Assembly: GCA_015499995.1 (NCBI GenBank)
Contig: JADNRV010000077.1
Coordinates: 1-64,000, forward strand
Source of the DNA: Flammula alnicola
Taxonomy: Eukaryota > Basidiomycota > Agaricomycetes > Agaricales > Strophariaceae
DNA length: 64,000 nucleotides
Reading direction: 5' to 3'
Shown here: in pieces, positions 23,123-33,789 of the stretch
Layout: the number at the start of each line of letters is the position of its first letter
Position numbering within the stretch: the stretch's first letter is position 1
The notes under the pieces: generated by a model
The model's input: the letters and a program-made list of their open reading frames with translations, nothing else
Told to the model about the DNA's origin: nothing
The model's database searches: none
Translations under genes and position numbers: made by a program

Positions 23123-24048
23123 ATGACGACCGACACATCTGCTCGGGGTGCAGCTCCAACGTTCACGGAGCTCAGACGTGCCATCGAACGCAGAAAGCTG
23201 TCAACTGATTCTCCCTATCGGCCAGAGGAGTGGGAGCGGCAGCTGGCTGCCAGTGGTCTTGCTTCGAGGTATCCATCCCTGGTGGATGGGTTTCGGACGG
23301 GTTTTGTGGGAAATTTCCCGAAGATTCAACGCACACAATGTCCTCCGAATCGGCCTTCGATTGAGGAGTTTCGCGACAAGTTTGGTGCTATTGTTAACAA
23401 CGAGATCGAGAAAGGCCGCTATATTGGCCCTTTGTCTCGTCGTCAAGTCGAGGACCTTCTCGGTCCATTTCAGTCCTCTCCACTATCTCTCATTCCAAAA
23501 GCTGGCAGGCCAGACAAATTCCGCCTTATCCAGAATTTCTCCTATCCACTTTCCCCTTCCATGTCCTTTCCCAATCCATCTGTCAACTTTTTCATCAACA
23601 CTGACCTTTTCCCTTGTACTTGGGGCTCTTTCACGGCCACCTACCAGCTCATTGCTACCCTACTGCCGGATTCTCAAGCGGCTGTTCGTGACGTTGCCGA
23701 GGCTTATCGGACTATTCCCCTCCATCACTCCCAATGGGCGGCTACCGTTGTGCGTATCGCCGAGGATGAATTCTGCATCGATCCGCGGGCAGCGTTTGGT
23801 GCAGCACCATCTGGTGGTTTATATGGCCACGTGGGGGATGCCGCCGTTGACATCCTACGTTGGCATGGGATGGGTCCTGTCGAAAAATGGGTGGATGATC
23901 ACATATTCATCCGTATTCTGCGTATTTATCGTGAGGCCTACAACGAGTATAGACGAAAGCAAAATGAGCTGGTTGTCTCTGCTGGCGGAGTACATCACAT
24001 TGGTGGGCGGCTGTGGTTTGGTGGTCAGGTTTTGCCAACGGGCACCAT
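23123..24048 (+). pseudogene. DIRS-1 RT, first fragment
   Basis: Starts at the same ATG as DIRS-2 RT (MTTDTSARGAAPTF) and stays open through FRLIQNFSYPLS, RDVAEAYRTIPLHHSQW (with the first catalytic Asp) and the VDD box (KWVDDHIFIRI). It is cut after the codons for LPTGT by E3, whose first bases create a false extension. Reading resumes at 35250. Confidence 0.85.
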
Positions 24049-24396
24049 CATCAGGAAAAACACTTTTGCCCCAGGTCATCCTAGGAAAAGTTGACTGGAA
24101 GAGGTACTATAATGTGCTATGAGGGCGTCCTGGGGCACCTTGGATACTCCTGTGAGGCCACTTTTAGACCTATGACAAGTTAAATAAGATCAAGTTTCCC
24201 AGGCCATCCCAGAGCAACTTGGGTCAACCTACACATGTCCTAGGTTACACACATCCTAGGTTACATATTGCTTGAATTTGGCCAATCATTCAGGAACTCA
24301 ATGTTCAAAATATATGAAATGTAATTAATTAGATTAATATACAGGTTCTGAATCTGATATAGGTACAAGCAAATTACATTATGTATCTAAGAGACT
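24049..24396 (+). repeat. E3 A-type end
   Basis: About 348 bp, inverted relative to the A-type end of E4 at 33431-33787 with perhaps 90 per cent identity by eye. Rich in CCTAGG and CCTGGG motifs. Confidence 0.8.
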
Positions 24397-25100
24397 CAGA
24401 AGTGACGACCAGTGCTGGGTCTGCCCCAACAGGCCTCGAGATCATGCCCTCGAAGCTACTAGCGAATCCTCCTGCAACGGGACTAGCAATACGTCCAAGG
24501 CGGCGTGCACTGCTGCCATGCCCACCATTGCGGCAGGCTTCGAGGTCATTGTTCTCCTCGAAGTCTCGTGCCTCCAATTCGAAGTCCTCAAGGTCGCGCT
24601 CAGAGACCTCTTCTGATGCGCCGCCATGTCTGTGGCCGCTATGCCCACTGCCTGAACCCCGACCTCTGCTCTCGCAACCGCGACTGCTCTCGTTCAGTGG
24701 CCGCCACTTCCTGTAGCTCCGTGCGCCCACCCACAAGCCACGAGGAACCCATGTCGTAGTGATTGACAGCCAACACGAACGATCACCTCTTGAACGTCGG
24801 ACGACGGTGAATAATGACCACGTGGGCATCCATGGACATTTCGTGCTCGATGACCCCAAGGCCGCCTGCACGCCTCCGCCGCCGACGGATGTTGAGGGGC
24901 AGAGGTTGGGACGAGGGATGGGGGTTCCGCGACGGCATTGAACCCGCGGAAACGCAGGGAGGAGGTGGTGATATGCAGGTGCCGATCATGCTGGTGTTGT
25001 TGGAACGGGGTAACTGGTAGCGCTGGTGTTGGCGCCGTTGAGGTCGTTGTTGGTGCCGACGTCGTCATGAAACAGTGGCTGAGGAGAAAAACGTCGAGGA
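24374..25100 (-). other. E3 cargo sequence, unrecognised
   Basis: Minus-strand frames 24871-24374 and 25068-24694 encode Glu/Asp-rich (ERDLEDFELEARDFEENN) and Thr/Ala/Pro-rich peptides. They could be fragments of a captured host gene because the equivalent interval of E4 is unrelated. I see no family signature and no complete gene. Confidence 0.35.
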
Positions 25101-25179
25101 CAAACGATGCCGGTGTGTCGCTACAGTGACGAGGTACGGAACCTCAATCAAGTAGTCGTCGCCTCAAGCCAGTGATCGT

Positions 25180-25401
25180 GCTGCTGCTGCCCCGCCCTCG
25201 TCGTCATCGTAGTCGTATCCGTGTACGAGCAGCGGCACCGATCGTGCTACTGCTCCGCCCTCGTTGTCGTCGTCGTCGTTGTATTCGCATACCAGCACCG
25301 ATCGTGCTGCTGCTGTTCCCCCGGTCGTCGTCGCCGTATCCCAGCAGCAGCAGCGGTCATACTGCTGCTCCTGCTGCTGGGAGACGGCGATGAAGTGGGA
25401 T

Positions 25402-25435
<34 letters not shown>

Positions 25436-25720
25436 GGTTCTGCTGCCGGCGCTGTGCCCACTTTGTCGTCCTCGCCGTGTACGAGCAGCAGCAGCGGTCG
25501 TGCTGCTGCTGCTGTCCGCCGTCGTCGCCGTATCCGCGCTGGAGCCATCGTGCTGCCGCTCCTCCTACCTCGATGTCGTCGCCGTGTACTAGCAACAACA
25601 GCAGTCGTGCTGCTGTTGCTGCCTCCACCGAGTCGCCGTTGCCGTATCGTCGTGTCCGTGCAGCCAACGGTATAAGGACAGAGACGACGACCATTTCACG
25701 GTCATCGTCATCTCGTCATC
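25180..25720 (-). repeat. CAG/CTG hairpin minisatellite, left arm of Element III
   Basis: Inverse-orientation counterpart of 27100-27880. It includes a pure CAG run of about 12 repeats at 25402-25436 and units with facing CAG and CTG runs. Confidence 0.7.
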
Positions 25721-25739
25721 TCGTCTATGGATTGGGTAA

Positions 25740-26000
25740 GTCAGGGGATGAGAGAGGGAGAGCAGAATACGAATCGAGTCATACGACTCGATTCGTTGCG
25801 CACCAGGTGGGTCTCCCTCTACCAGGGTCTCCCCTCGCGTCTTCTCACCCCTCACCACCTTCCGATTTGCTTGGACACCTAAGTAGTGGCAGTGGGAGGA
25901 GAAGCATGGCGTGGCCGGATGGTTCAGCGTGCGAAGAGGAAAGTGGAAGGCGTTGGCCGTCAAACCACGTTGATCGTGGTTCAAGCGGACCTTGAAACCC
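25740..26000 (-). other. Element III left-arm intron/hairpin module
   Basis: Mirror of 26820-27041: it contains the hairpin ACGAATCGAGTC / GACTCGATTCGT (about 25769-25796) followed by the block GGGTCTCCCTCTACCAGGG that marks exon b in every copy. Confidence 0.55.
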
Positions 26001-26560
26001 CGGACCGCTCGATTTCCGGCGCTTTCTCGTCGTCGAGGACGAGCGTCAACGCAGTCACGTAGTTCTAGGAGCTTTGGGAGCTCAATATATCATTAGAAAT
26101 TATGTATTTAAATTAAATTAACCATAAAATATTTCGAATCTGTAAATATGCTGGCCTACACGGATGAAATACATGCGCATATCCGAAAGGGTGGTGATTT
26201 CGGGCGCTTAAAATCGAAAACGCTACGGGTAGCCTCCTCGAGGCCTCATAAATTTAAAATAACACCTGAAATATTGTATATGGGTCTGTTTAAAGTGTTC
26301 TAGATACTTTGAGAAGCTCCAAAAACATGTGGAGAGACGGAAACTTGAAATGACATGGTGAAGGTTGGATTGCTTTAAGATTTCTTATCATTTCATGCAT
26401 AACTTGACTGCGAAGTGTGTACCGTTAGATATATCTTTACCATGTCCAAATAAATTTTAGGATTATCATTCCATTTACTATTTCTATTGAATTAAACACT
26501 CTGCAAGTGTTACAAGACAGTTCTCGTGGTCCTAAAGGCAAGATAGAGAACTTGTAATGT
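26000..26560. other. Element III AT-rich centre, no gene
   Basis: No open frame of note. It shares short stretches (GTGGTGATTTCGGG) with the centre of Element I near 19784, supporting a common ancestor. It separates the two divergent modules. Confidence 0.5.
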
Positions 26561-26599
26561 CCGTTAATCACCTCGCGCCGCAATCGACGGATCGGAGTC

Positions 26600-27100
26600 T
26601 GACCGGTCCGAATTTACCAGCCAATCACATCACTCTCGGAAAATGCCGGATAACCATCAACGACGTTGAATCGTCGTTGATGGTTATCTCCAACCACCAC
26701 CACCACCCTCTTTCACCTCTCCCTCATCCGCCCCGCCCCACCGAGGCTCAAAAAAAGGTAATTACATAACTTGGCATTTCTTATATTCATTTACTAACTA
26801 ATTTAACCCACTTTCTAGGATCCTACGATGCGACCAAACCTGCGGGACGCCGTGTGCCCCTCTCCCTCGTTGAGGTAATGTGGGCCGGCTCTGGAAGGAG
26901 ATGGGAGGGAGATGAGGGGTAAGGACACGAGGGGAGACCCTGGTAGAGGGAGACCCACCCGGTGCGCAACGAATCGAGTCGTATGACTCGATTCGTTTCC
27001 CGTTCTTGCTCTCTCCATCCCCAGAGTTACCCAATCCATAGGTGATATGACGAGATGACGACGACCGTGGAATGGTCGTCGTCTCTATCCTTATTCCGTT
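26600..27100 (+). other. Element III right-arm module: best-preserved hairpin introns
   Basis: CCAAT box at about 26620. Perfect 16-bp-arm hairpin at 26649-26664 and 26673-26688 (GATAACCATCAACGAC and its complement, 8-nt loop). Intron 1: 26758-26818 (GTAATT, ACTAAC branch point, CTAG end). Exon b: 26819-26961. Intron 2: 26962-27041 (GTGCGC...ATAG) with a perfect 13-bp-arm hairpin (26968-26980, 26985-26997, loop GTAT). Next exon has another hairpin (GACGACGACC with GGTCGTCGTC, near 27058-27084). Intron calls are by splice-signal pattern; transcription is unproven. Confidence 0.6.
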
Positions 27101-27880
27101 AGCTGCGCGGACACGACGATACGCGACGGCGACTCGGTGGAAGCAGCAGCAGCAGCACGACCGCTGCTGCTGCTCGTACACTGCTGCTCGTACACGGCGA
27201 CGACGTCGAGGTGGGAGGAACGGCAGCACAATTGCTGCCGCTCGGATACGACGACGACGGCAAGGCGGGAGCAGCGGCAGCAGGACCACCGCTGCTGCTG
27301 CTGGGATACGGTGACGATCACGAGGTGGGAGCAGCAGCAGCGGTCGTGCTACTGCTGCTCGTATACGGTGAGGACGACAAAGTGGCCGCAGCACCAGCAG
27401 CCGAACCGCTGCCGCCGCTGCTGGAAGACGGCGACGGCGACGAGGTGGAAGCAGCAGCAGCAGCACGACCGATGCTGCTGCTCAGATACGGCGACGACGA
27501 CAGCGGAACAGCAGCAGCACGATCGGTGCTGCTGCTGGTATACAAACACAACGAGGGCGGAGCAGCAGCAGCACGACCGCTGCTGCTGCTCGTATACAGC
27601 GACGGCGACAAGGTGGGAGCAGCAGCAGCGCCCACTGCTGCTGCTCGGATACGGTGGCGACATGGCGGAGCAGCAACAGCAGCACAACCGCTGCTGCTGC
27701 TCGGATACGGGGACAGCGGCGAGATGGGAGGAGGAGCAGCGCGACGAGATGGAAGCAGCGTCAGCTGCACGGCCCCTCCTGCTGCTGCCCCTTTATGGCG
27801 GCGACAACGAGATGGGAAGGGCGGCAGCAGCGATATGACGACCAGGAGGAGAACGAGGACGAGCAGCAGCAGGAGAGGCG
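27100..27880 (+). repeat. CAG/CTG hairpin minisatellite, right arm of Element III
   Basis: About a dozen units around GAGCAGCAGCAG, CACGACCG, CTGCTGCTGCTC, spaced by GGATACGGCGACGACGA-type sequence. Each unit is itself an inverted repeat. Overlapping Ala/Leu-rich and Cys/Ser-rich frames on both strands are repeat artefacts. Confidence 0.75.
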
Positions 27881-28844
27881 GCGATGTGTATTACTCACGT
27901 CGACGCGCCCTCCTTGTTCTCTTACCTTCGGTTTACTCCTGTGTCTTATTTTATTTGTTATATACCTTATGACCAGTACATAGTGCATTTCAAATATATT
28001 CTATTTTTTCTATTTAATCTTTTTGACCTGAGGTTTTCGAGCACAGATGACAGCAGGCCAAATGAGCCGCGGCTATTTTTAAGCATGCAGCAGCGTGGGA
28101 TTAATACAGAGTATCTAATCTATAGATAACGAAATCAGGCGCCAAGGCACGAGCGTCTGCATCTAAAAATATCTAGCTAGGGCGCTTTCTGTCTATCTAA
28201 TCTATAGATAACGAACCAGGCACAAGCGCTGTGATCTAAAAATATCACACTTCCATCTAATTTTAGAATGACATCCAAAGTCATCCTCATCAATCCACCC
28301 ATCCCCGCCCCCCATGAGGTGCGCAAAAGGCGGCAATGGGTAGCAATATATTACTAGACCCCATTGGATTTTTTTCCGCAGTCGGAACCGCCCCAAACGA
28401 TGAGCGCAAGCCAAAATACAAACCCGAGCATCATTTCCTGCATTGTTGACAGGTGTTTACCATCAGCCCCGCCCCAAATGGGACCGTCATCCAAACCTGC
28501 CGGCCCCAATCCACCCATTCCCGCCCTAGAGGCGCGCAAAAACCTGCATTAAATTAGAATATATTTATAGACCTTATTGGAATTTTTCCCGCGCCTAAAG
28601 GTGCCCCCAACGACGAGCAGCACCATATTTTGTGCCCGCCAGCCATTTCTGTGCATTGTTGACACATATTTACTAGTACCCGCCCCCTGCAAGGTGCAGA
28701 CACCCTCTCCCGGCACCCCGGCAGCCTTTTAAAAGTGTCTTGCATGGTCTTAGGCCACGGCCTAAGCGGCCCAAACCCGCTATAGATGTATAAGGTAGTT
28801 AGCCCACAGCCTAGGAATCATATATAATTCTAGCTTACAAGGCT

Positions 28845-29007
28845 GGTCTGATGCAGACGACGTTCGAATCTAAGGAGACGATGAACTGCCGTTCGTCGTC
28901 TCCTCGTACAAGCTGCGGGGAGAAGTGAGCGTGCATATGGATTGAAGCAGCAGTGCGGAACGAGTCGCCGACTCGTTCTGCTCACGTACCTTGCGGGTCC
29001 CCCTCTA
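28845..29007. other. E3 palindrome block before E4
   Basis: Contains P5 remnants (GACGACGTTCGAATC), hairpin P4 (GGAGACGATGAACTG and GTTCGTCGTCTCC, 28874-28903) and the intron-2 hairpin (GGAACGAGTCG with CGACTCGTTC, near 28957-28979). E4 interrupts the exon-b block GGGTCCCCCTCTACC at 29008. Confidence 0.6.
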
Positions 29008-29386
29008 CATCAGGAAAAACCCTTTTGCCCCAGGAGTTTCCCAGGAAACTATAAGGTAGCCTAGGGGACCCTAAGAGTGCCAGGGCAGCCAGGTTGTGCA
29101 TAGCTCCCAGGAGACACTTGGGGCAATCTCTTCCCTTTAGCTTTTACTTAGGATGCCCTAGGACATACTTGGGGTGATCAAACGGTTTCCTAGGCTGCAG
29201 TTAAATTTACAGCACTTTTGCCTGGGTGAACCCAGGTTGCTCTGGGTTGCTCTCAGGTCAGCCAAAGCACTAAAGTTAATCATGCCCTGACACTCTCAGT
29301 AAGCCTCCAAATACACACAGAAATAACTTTAAATCAATATATTATGTTGCTATATAAAATATAGACTAATTAACACTACTACTAGT

Positions 29387-29945
29387 CATAGTATAAGTGT
29401 TGGAGAACAGAGCGAATGCGGAAAGCATGAACGTAATGTACACAACAGTGTGGATGGGGTCATAACCATCTAAACAGGTATAGGTACAGGTAGGGGCCCA
29501 CATACCTGCAACCCGCAAGTATCCATCAGCAAAATGTTATGTACCTAAGGTGTGGGGGTTGGGGGTCAGCCGTGATGCAAGCAAGAGGTTGCGCTGCAAC
29601 GTACCTGGTGGACTTGGTGCACAGATTATTACCTGCCCAAACAATGGGTGGAGGTTGGGGGTTAGCAGCAGTGTGGGCAGAGGTTTACGTTGCGACATAC
29701 TAGGTGGCGTCAGTGATGCACAACAGTGACTTCTCATCACTGTAGCTCATCATTGTGCATTCCGTGGCATCCTGGTAATGCAATCACTTGCACAGAGTCA
29801 TTGCCTGCATAAAAGAGGGGTGGGGTTGGGGGTTAGCAGCAGTGCAGGCAGAGGGTTGCACTGCGACATACCTGTGGCTGTTCTGTCTTCAGTGTTGCAT
29901 TTCACAACTGCTCATGGAGCTATCTTGGGTTTCAGTTTCACTGTA
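29387..29945. repeat. Tandem subterminal repeats of E4, B side
   Basis: Three or four about 120-bp units share GGGGGTTAGCAGCAGTG, GAGGTT and GCGACATAC. The inverse array of E3 is at 34500-34860. No gene seen. Confidence 0.6.
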
Positions 29946-30380
29946 TGGCCTATGGGTGGATTGGTGAGTTGGAGGTAGGGGCAGTGAGAGCAGAATGCAA
30001 GAAGTCATATGATTCGTCTCGCGACGCACCAAGTGGGTCTCCCTCTTCTAGGGTCTCCCCTCATTGTATATGATCTGTTTTCTATCACCTACTCCTCTTG
30101 AAAGTCAGCCCACATCCCTAACATGAGGGGAGGGGCGCAAATGCCATCAGCGCAGTTGTTCAGGTTGGACAAGGAAAGAGGGAGGGAAGATGAAGCATTT
30201 CAACTGCGAAACGAAGGTTCAACATGTCAGGTGACCCTCAATTCCAAGCTCCGCTTGAGATGACTTAGGGAATTTCGCAAAGTTCAGATATGATCAGGTG
30301 ACTACACGCGTCGCGTCGCGCTCTCACTTTCGTTGATTTCTGTGACGAATTTGCGACATGCATGTCGCAAATTCATAACG
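29945..30380. other. E4 left module and centre
   Basis: Minus-strand intron 2 at 30029-29950 (GTGCGT...TAG). The centre holds a perfect loopless palindrome at 30347-30374 (arms GAATTTGCGACATG and CATGTCGCAAATTC); an almost identical one is in E3 at 34024-34051. Confidence 0.55.
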
Positions 30381-31370
30381 CCTCGCCGGATTGTCACTCC
30401 CTAGCACTCCCTCTCCTCGACTCTGCGTTTCCTGGCCCATCCGGTCATTCTCGGAAATTGCCGGATAACAGATCAACAACGTTGGGTGTTGTTGATCGTT
30501 ATCTTCAACCTCCACCTCCGTCCTCCTTTACCTCAACCCGCGCTCTCTCGTGCCCCCTTCTTGTCAAGGGGCGTGGACTTTCTTTTGGAGGATATAGGTG
30601 GGCAGCGAGGGGACTGAGAGACCAAGGGGAGGCCCTGGTAGAGGGGGACCCGCGAGGTACGTGAGCGGAACGAGTCGCCGACTCGTTCCGCACTGGTGCT
30701 TCAATCCATATGCACGCTCACTTCTCCCCGCAGCTTATACGAGGAGACGACGAACTGCCGTTCGTCGTCTCCTCAGATTCGAACGTCGTCTGCATCAGAC
30801 GACGGTCGAATCTGCGCTTGGGACCTCAATCACCACACCGGCCTTACACCACCCGCAGGCCCCATCCGCTGCGCCAGCTCAGTCACCAAGCATCCACAAG
30901 CTACCCTGTTCCAACAACGACACCACCGCGACCGCCGCCCCCATTGCAAGGCGACAGCTGGTGAGAATGAGCGAGGATAACCATCCCGAGCGCGTCATGT
31001 GTACTCTCGACTCCGCGGGTGCAACGCTGCAGGTACAACGACAACGACGCCGCAACAGCGGATGCATCGCCTCGACCACCACTGTCCTTCGACACCTCCG
31101 CAAGCACGGCAAGGATATCGACCACGAACATGACGACGCTGGCACGACGTCGCATCAGCGGGTGCACCCACGATGACACGACGATGCCGCGGGTGCGACG
31201 ACGACGGTACGTGAGCGGAACGAGTCGGTACTGCCAACTCGTTCTGCACTTCTACTTCAGACTCCACGCACGCTCACATCTCCCAACAGCCTGTACGAGG
31301 AGACGACGAACAGCAGTTCGTCGTCTCCTCAGATTCGAACGTCGTCTGCATCAGACGACGTTCGGATCCG
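30380..31370 (+). other. E4 right module, duplicated intron-hairpin units
   Basis: Hairpin P1 near 30468-30501. Intron 30657-30733 (GTACGT...GCAG) encloses a perfect hairpin (GGAACGAGTCG 30667-30677, CGACTCGTTCC 30679-30689). Then P4 (15-bp arms 30741-30755 and 30760-30774) and P5 (30776-30812). The intron-P4-P5 unit repeats: intron 31207-31289, P4 31297-31311 with 31316-31330, P5 31332-31368. Hairpin bases differ between the two units yet pairing is kept. Confidence 0.62.
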
Positions 31371-32330
31371 TGCTTGGGACCTCGACCACGGCCTTACACC
31401 ACCCGCGAGCCCCATCCGCTGCGCCATTTGGCGTTGCACGCCCGAGCGCCGTGTCCACGACCGCAACTCCCTCCTCTCGCCCTGCTGCCTCCACTCAGCG
31501 GCATCGAGCACGCAAGAGCTTCACGCTCGGCTGTGCAGCCACTCCGCCACATCCGCGACCGCGGCATCCGTCCTCCCCGCCCCCAGCCTCCTCTGCGGCG
31601 ACGTCGAGCACGAACGACCTTCGTGCTCGCTAGACATGGCCTCGACGACCACGATGACTGTCCCGCCGTGTCCATGATCCGCAACCTCTGTCATCTCAAT
31701 CCCCTGCCTCCGCTCCGGCAATCTCGAGCAATCTCGAGCTCGATGCTCGCTCCTGCGGCCACCTCGCCGCATCCACGACCACCGCGTCCATCATCCCCGC
31801 CCCCAGCCTCCTCTGCGGTGACGTCGAGCACGAATGACCTTCGTGCTCGCTAGACACCTCCATGCCCAGTACGAGCGCCAGCAGGACCAGGTGGCACGGG
31901 TGAAGCAGCAGCAGTGGACGATATGGCTGCTGTTTTGATACGGCGGCGGCTAGGTGCAGCCCAGCTCCTCCCCGTTGTCCAGTTGCAGTACAGCTGGCTC
32001 TGCTGCTGGGATAGTCCGACCGCGCCAAGGTGGATGAAGTCGCCCACACCACTTGCCCGCCCTCCGCGTATGGCAGACGTCATGCCAGGGAACGCCGGCG
32101 CCGCTCCACCTCCATCCTTCCTGCCAACCTTGCGTTCTACCAGCCCACTCCACCCCCAACGTCGTGCTGCTGCCCGCCTTCCAATACAGCTCGTGCCACC
32201 GCCCAATGCTGCCCCTCCGCCGCTTCTTCAACACCTGCTAATTTTGCCGCAGTCCAACAGCCACCACGCCGCCGCTGAATCCCCAGGTCGACCGGAGCTC
32301 AAGCAACGCTGACATGGCTGCCATGGTCGC
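31370..32330. other. E4 low-complexity interior
   Basis: GC-rich, Ala/Ser/Pro/Arg-coding repeats in several frames, including a duplicated TCGAGCACGAATGACCTTCG-type block (31602 and 31827). Part of 32090-32330 may belong to the captured zinc-finger gene's proline-rich N-terminal region, but frames are broken. Confidence 0.35.
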
Positions 32331-32760
32331 CAACGGCAATGTACCCAACATGTCAGGCCCTGCCCCAGGCGTCAATAAGCGCTATAGGCCTGCCCCTGCT
32401 AGGACTTTCCGACGTAGGGACTAGGGCGAGTGTCGTATGGTGTTATCCAGGAGCGAGCATCTGGTTCGTCGTATCAGGTACGCCCTATTTTTTTTCTGGC
32501 TTTTTCTCTCATCGTCTCATCAGTCGATCTCAGGAAACATACCGGAGAACGTCCGTTTTCGTGTCACTGTGGAAAGCAGTTCTCAAGGCTCGACAATCTG
32601 CCCCAGCATGCCCAGGCAGTCCACGCCGATAAGCTGGAGCAGAATGAGCATCTGATGCGCGATCTCACGTCCTTCCACGCCACCATGACTGCAGCAAACG
32701 AGGTTAGCAGCACTCGAGGTGCGCAACGGGCTCCTGCTGTCCCTCCTGTCCAGCTTGGCG
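32330..32760 (+). pseudogene. Captured fragment of a host C2H2 zinc-finger transcription factor
   Basis: Exon 1 reads ...GVNKRYRPAPARTF, then a stop codon (TAG about 32423), GECRMV and [11 protein letters not shown] 44-nt intron (32476-32519, GTACGC...CAG) follows, then exon 2: [34 protein letters not shown] and a helical [15 protein letters not shown] tail. Two tandem C2H2 fingers of this form occur in fungal DNA-binding regulators. The first finger has lost a cysteine and contains the stop, so this is a decayed capture. Retention of the intron means it was taken up as DNA, not through mRNA. The E3 copy lacks it. Confidence 0.72.
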
Positions 32761-33430
32761 CTAATGGCGAAGGTCGCCTGCAGCTCGCTCAACCTTATCA
32801 AACAGGAGATGGGCTCTCTGGTGATGCACCAGTGCCCTGGGACAAGCACTGGGTGCATCGACGACCCCTTTGCAGCCAACCCCTCCATCTCCCCTGCCGA
32901 TTCCTCAATACGCCCATCTGTTGGGTCCAACAGCAATGCAACGCCGTGACCACCCGCGACGCCGCAACAGCGGGGGGATTGATGACGGTGCCACAGGTGC
33001 ATCGAAGACGACCCCCTGACGCCGCGGGTCCAACGAAGACGCCCTCGGTGCATCGACACCTCCAGCGGCCACTGCTGTTTCGCAACCTCGACCTCTCACC
33101 CAGTGCACTGCCATTTCAACATGACGACGAGGGCCACCATCATCGCCGGCGCTGCCGCTGCCGCCACCATTTCAATACGAGAAGGAGGGACAGCAACAAC
33201 TGCTGCCGCCACCATTTTAATGTGAGGAGGGTCTTTGTCCATTTCGATATGACAAGGGGCAATAGCAGCAGCAACTGCGCCAATGCCACCGCTGTTTCAT
33301 ATGCTGTTTCTGCTGCAGGAGAAGTTGCCAATAGTTACTCTTGGTGTGATTTCAATGTCACCCTCTGCACTACTTTACGCTGCTCCTACCTCTACATGGC
33401 CACCACCACCACACATTGAAATGCATCTCA
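32760..33430. other. E4 interior beyond the captured gene
   Basis: Degenerate repeats of GCATCGACGACCCC and CAACGAAGACGCC type, then CCACCATTTCAAT repeats (33110-33370). No gene recognised. Confidence 0.45.
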
Positions 33431-33787
33431 AGTCTCTTACATACATAATGTAATTTGCTTGTACCTATATTAGATTCAGAACCTGTGTATTAATCTAATT
33501 AATTACATTTCATATATTTTATACAAGTTGAACATGGAGTTCCTGAATGATTGGCCAAATTCATGCAATATGCAATCCAGGATATTTGTAACCTAGGACA
33601 TGTGTAGGTTGACCCAAGTTGCTCTGGGATGGCCTGGGAAACTTGATCTTATCTAACTTGTCATAGGTCCAAAAGTGGCCTCACAGGAGTATCCAAGGTG
33701 CCCCAGGATGCCCTCATAGCACATTATAGTACCTCTTCCAGCCAATTTTTCCTGGGATGACCTGGGGCAAAAGTGTTTTTCCTGATG
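33431..33787 (-). repeat. E4 A-type end
   Basis: Inverse of 24049-24396; tip GTTTTTCCTGATG, followed by the TA duplication. Confidence 0.8.
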
Positions 33788-33789
33788 TA

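Larger units (their letters stand above)
25150..28845. mobile_element. Element III: diverged relative of Element I inside E3
   Basis: Its right end (28200-28845) is a diverged copy of the Element I TIR, with AATTCTAGCTTACAAGGCTG at the tip, and the E3 palindrome sequence resumes right after. The left end could not be placed; sequence from about 25150 (hairpin minisatellite in inverse) already belongs to the foldback structure, so 25150 is approximate. The interior is a foldback: minisatellite, intron/hairpin module, AT-rich centre (26040-26560), module, minisatellite. Confidence 0.6.
29008..33787 (-). mobile_element. Element E4: inverted copy of the E3 family, inserted in E3
   Basis: The B-type end is on the left (29008-29386) and the A-type end on the right (33431-33787), i.e. 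the opposite orientation to E3. TA is duplicated (29006-29007 and 33788-33789), and E4's own homologous block at 30640 shows the uninterrupted sequence with one TA. At 4.78 kb it is self-contained. It carries the intron/hairpin module (30380-31370) and a captured C2H2 zinc-finger gene fragment (32330-32760). Confidence 0.8.
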
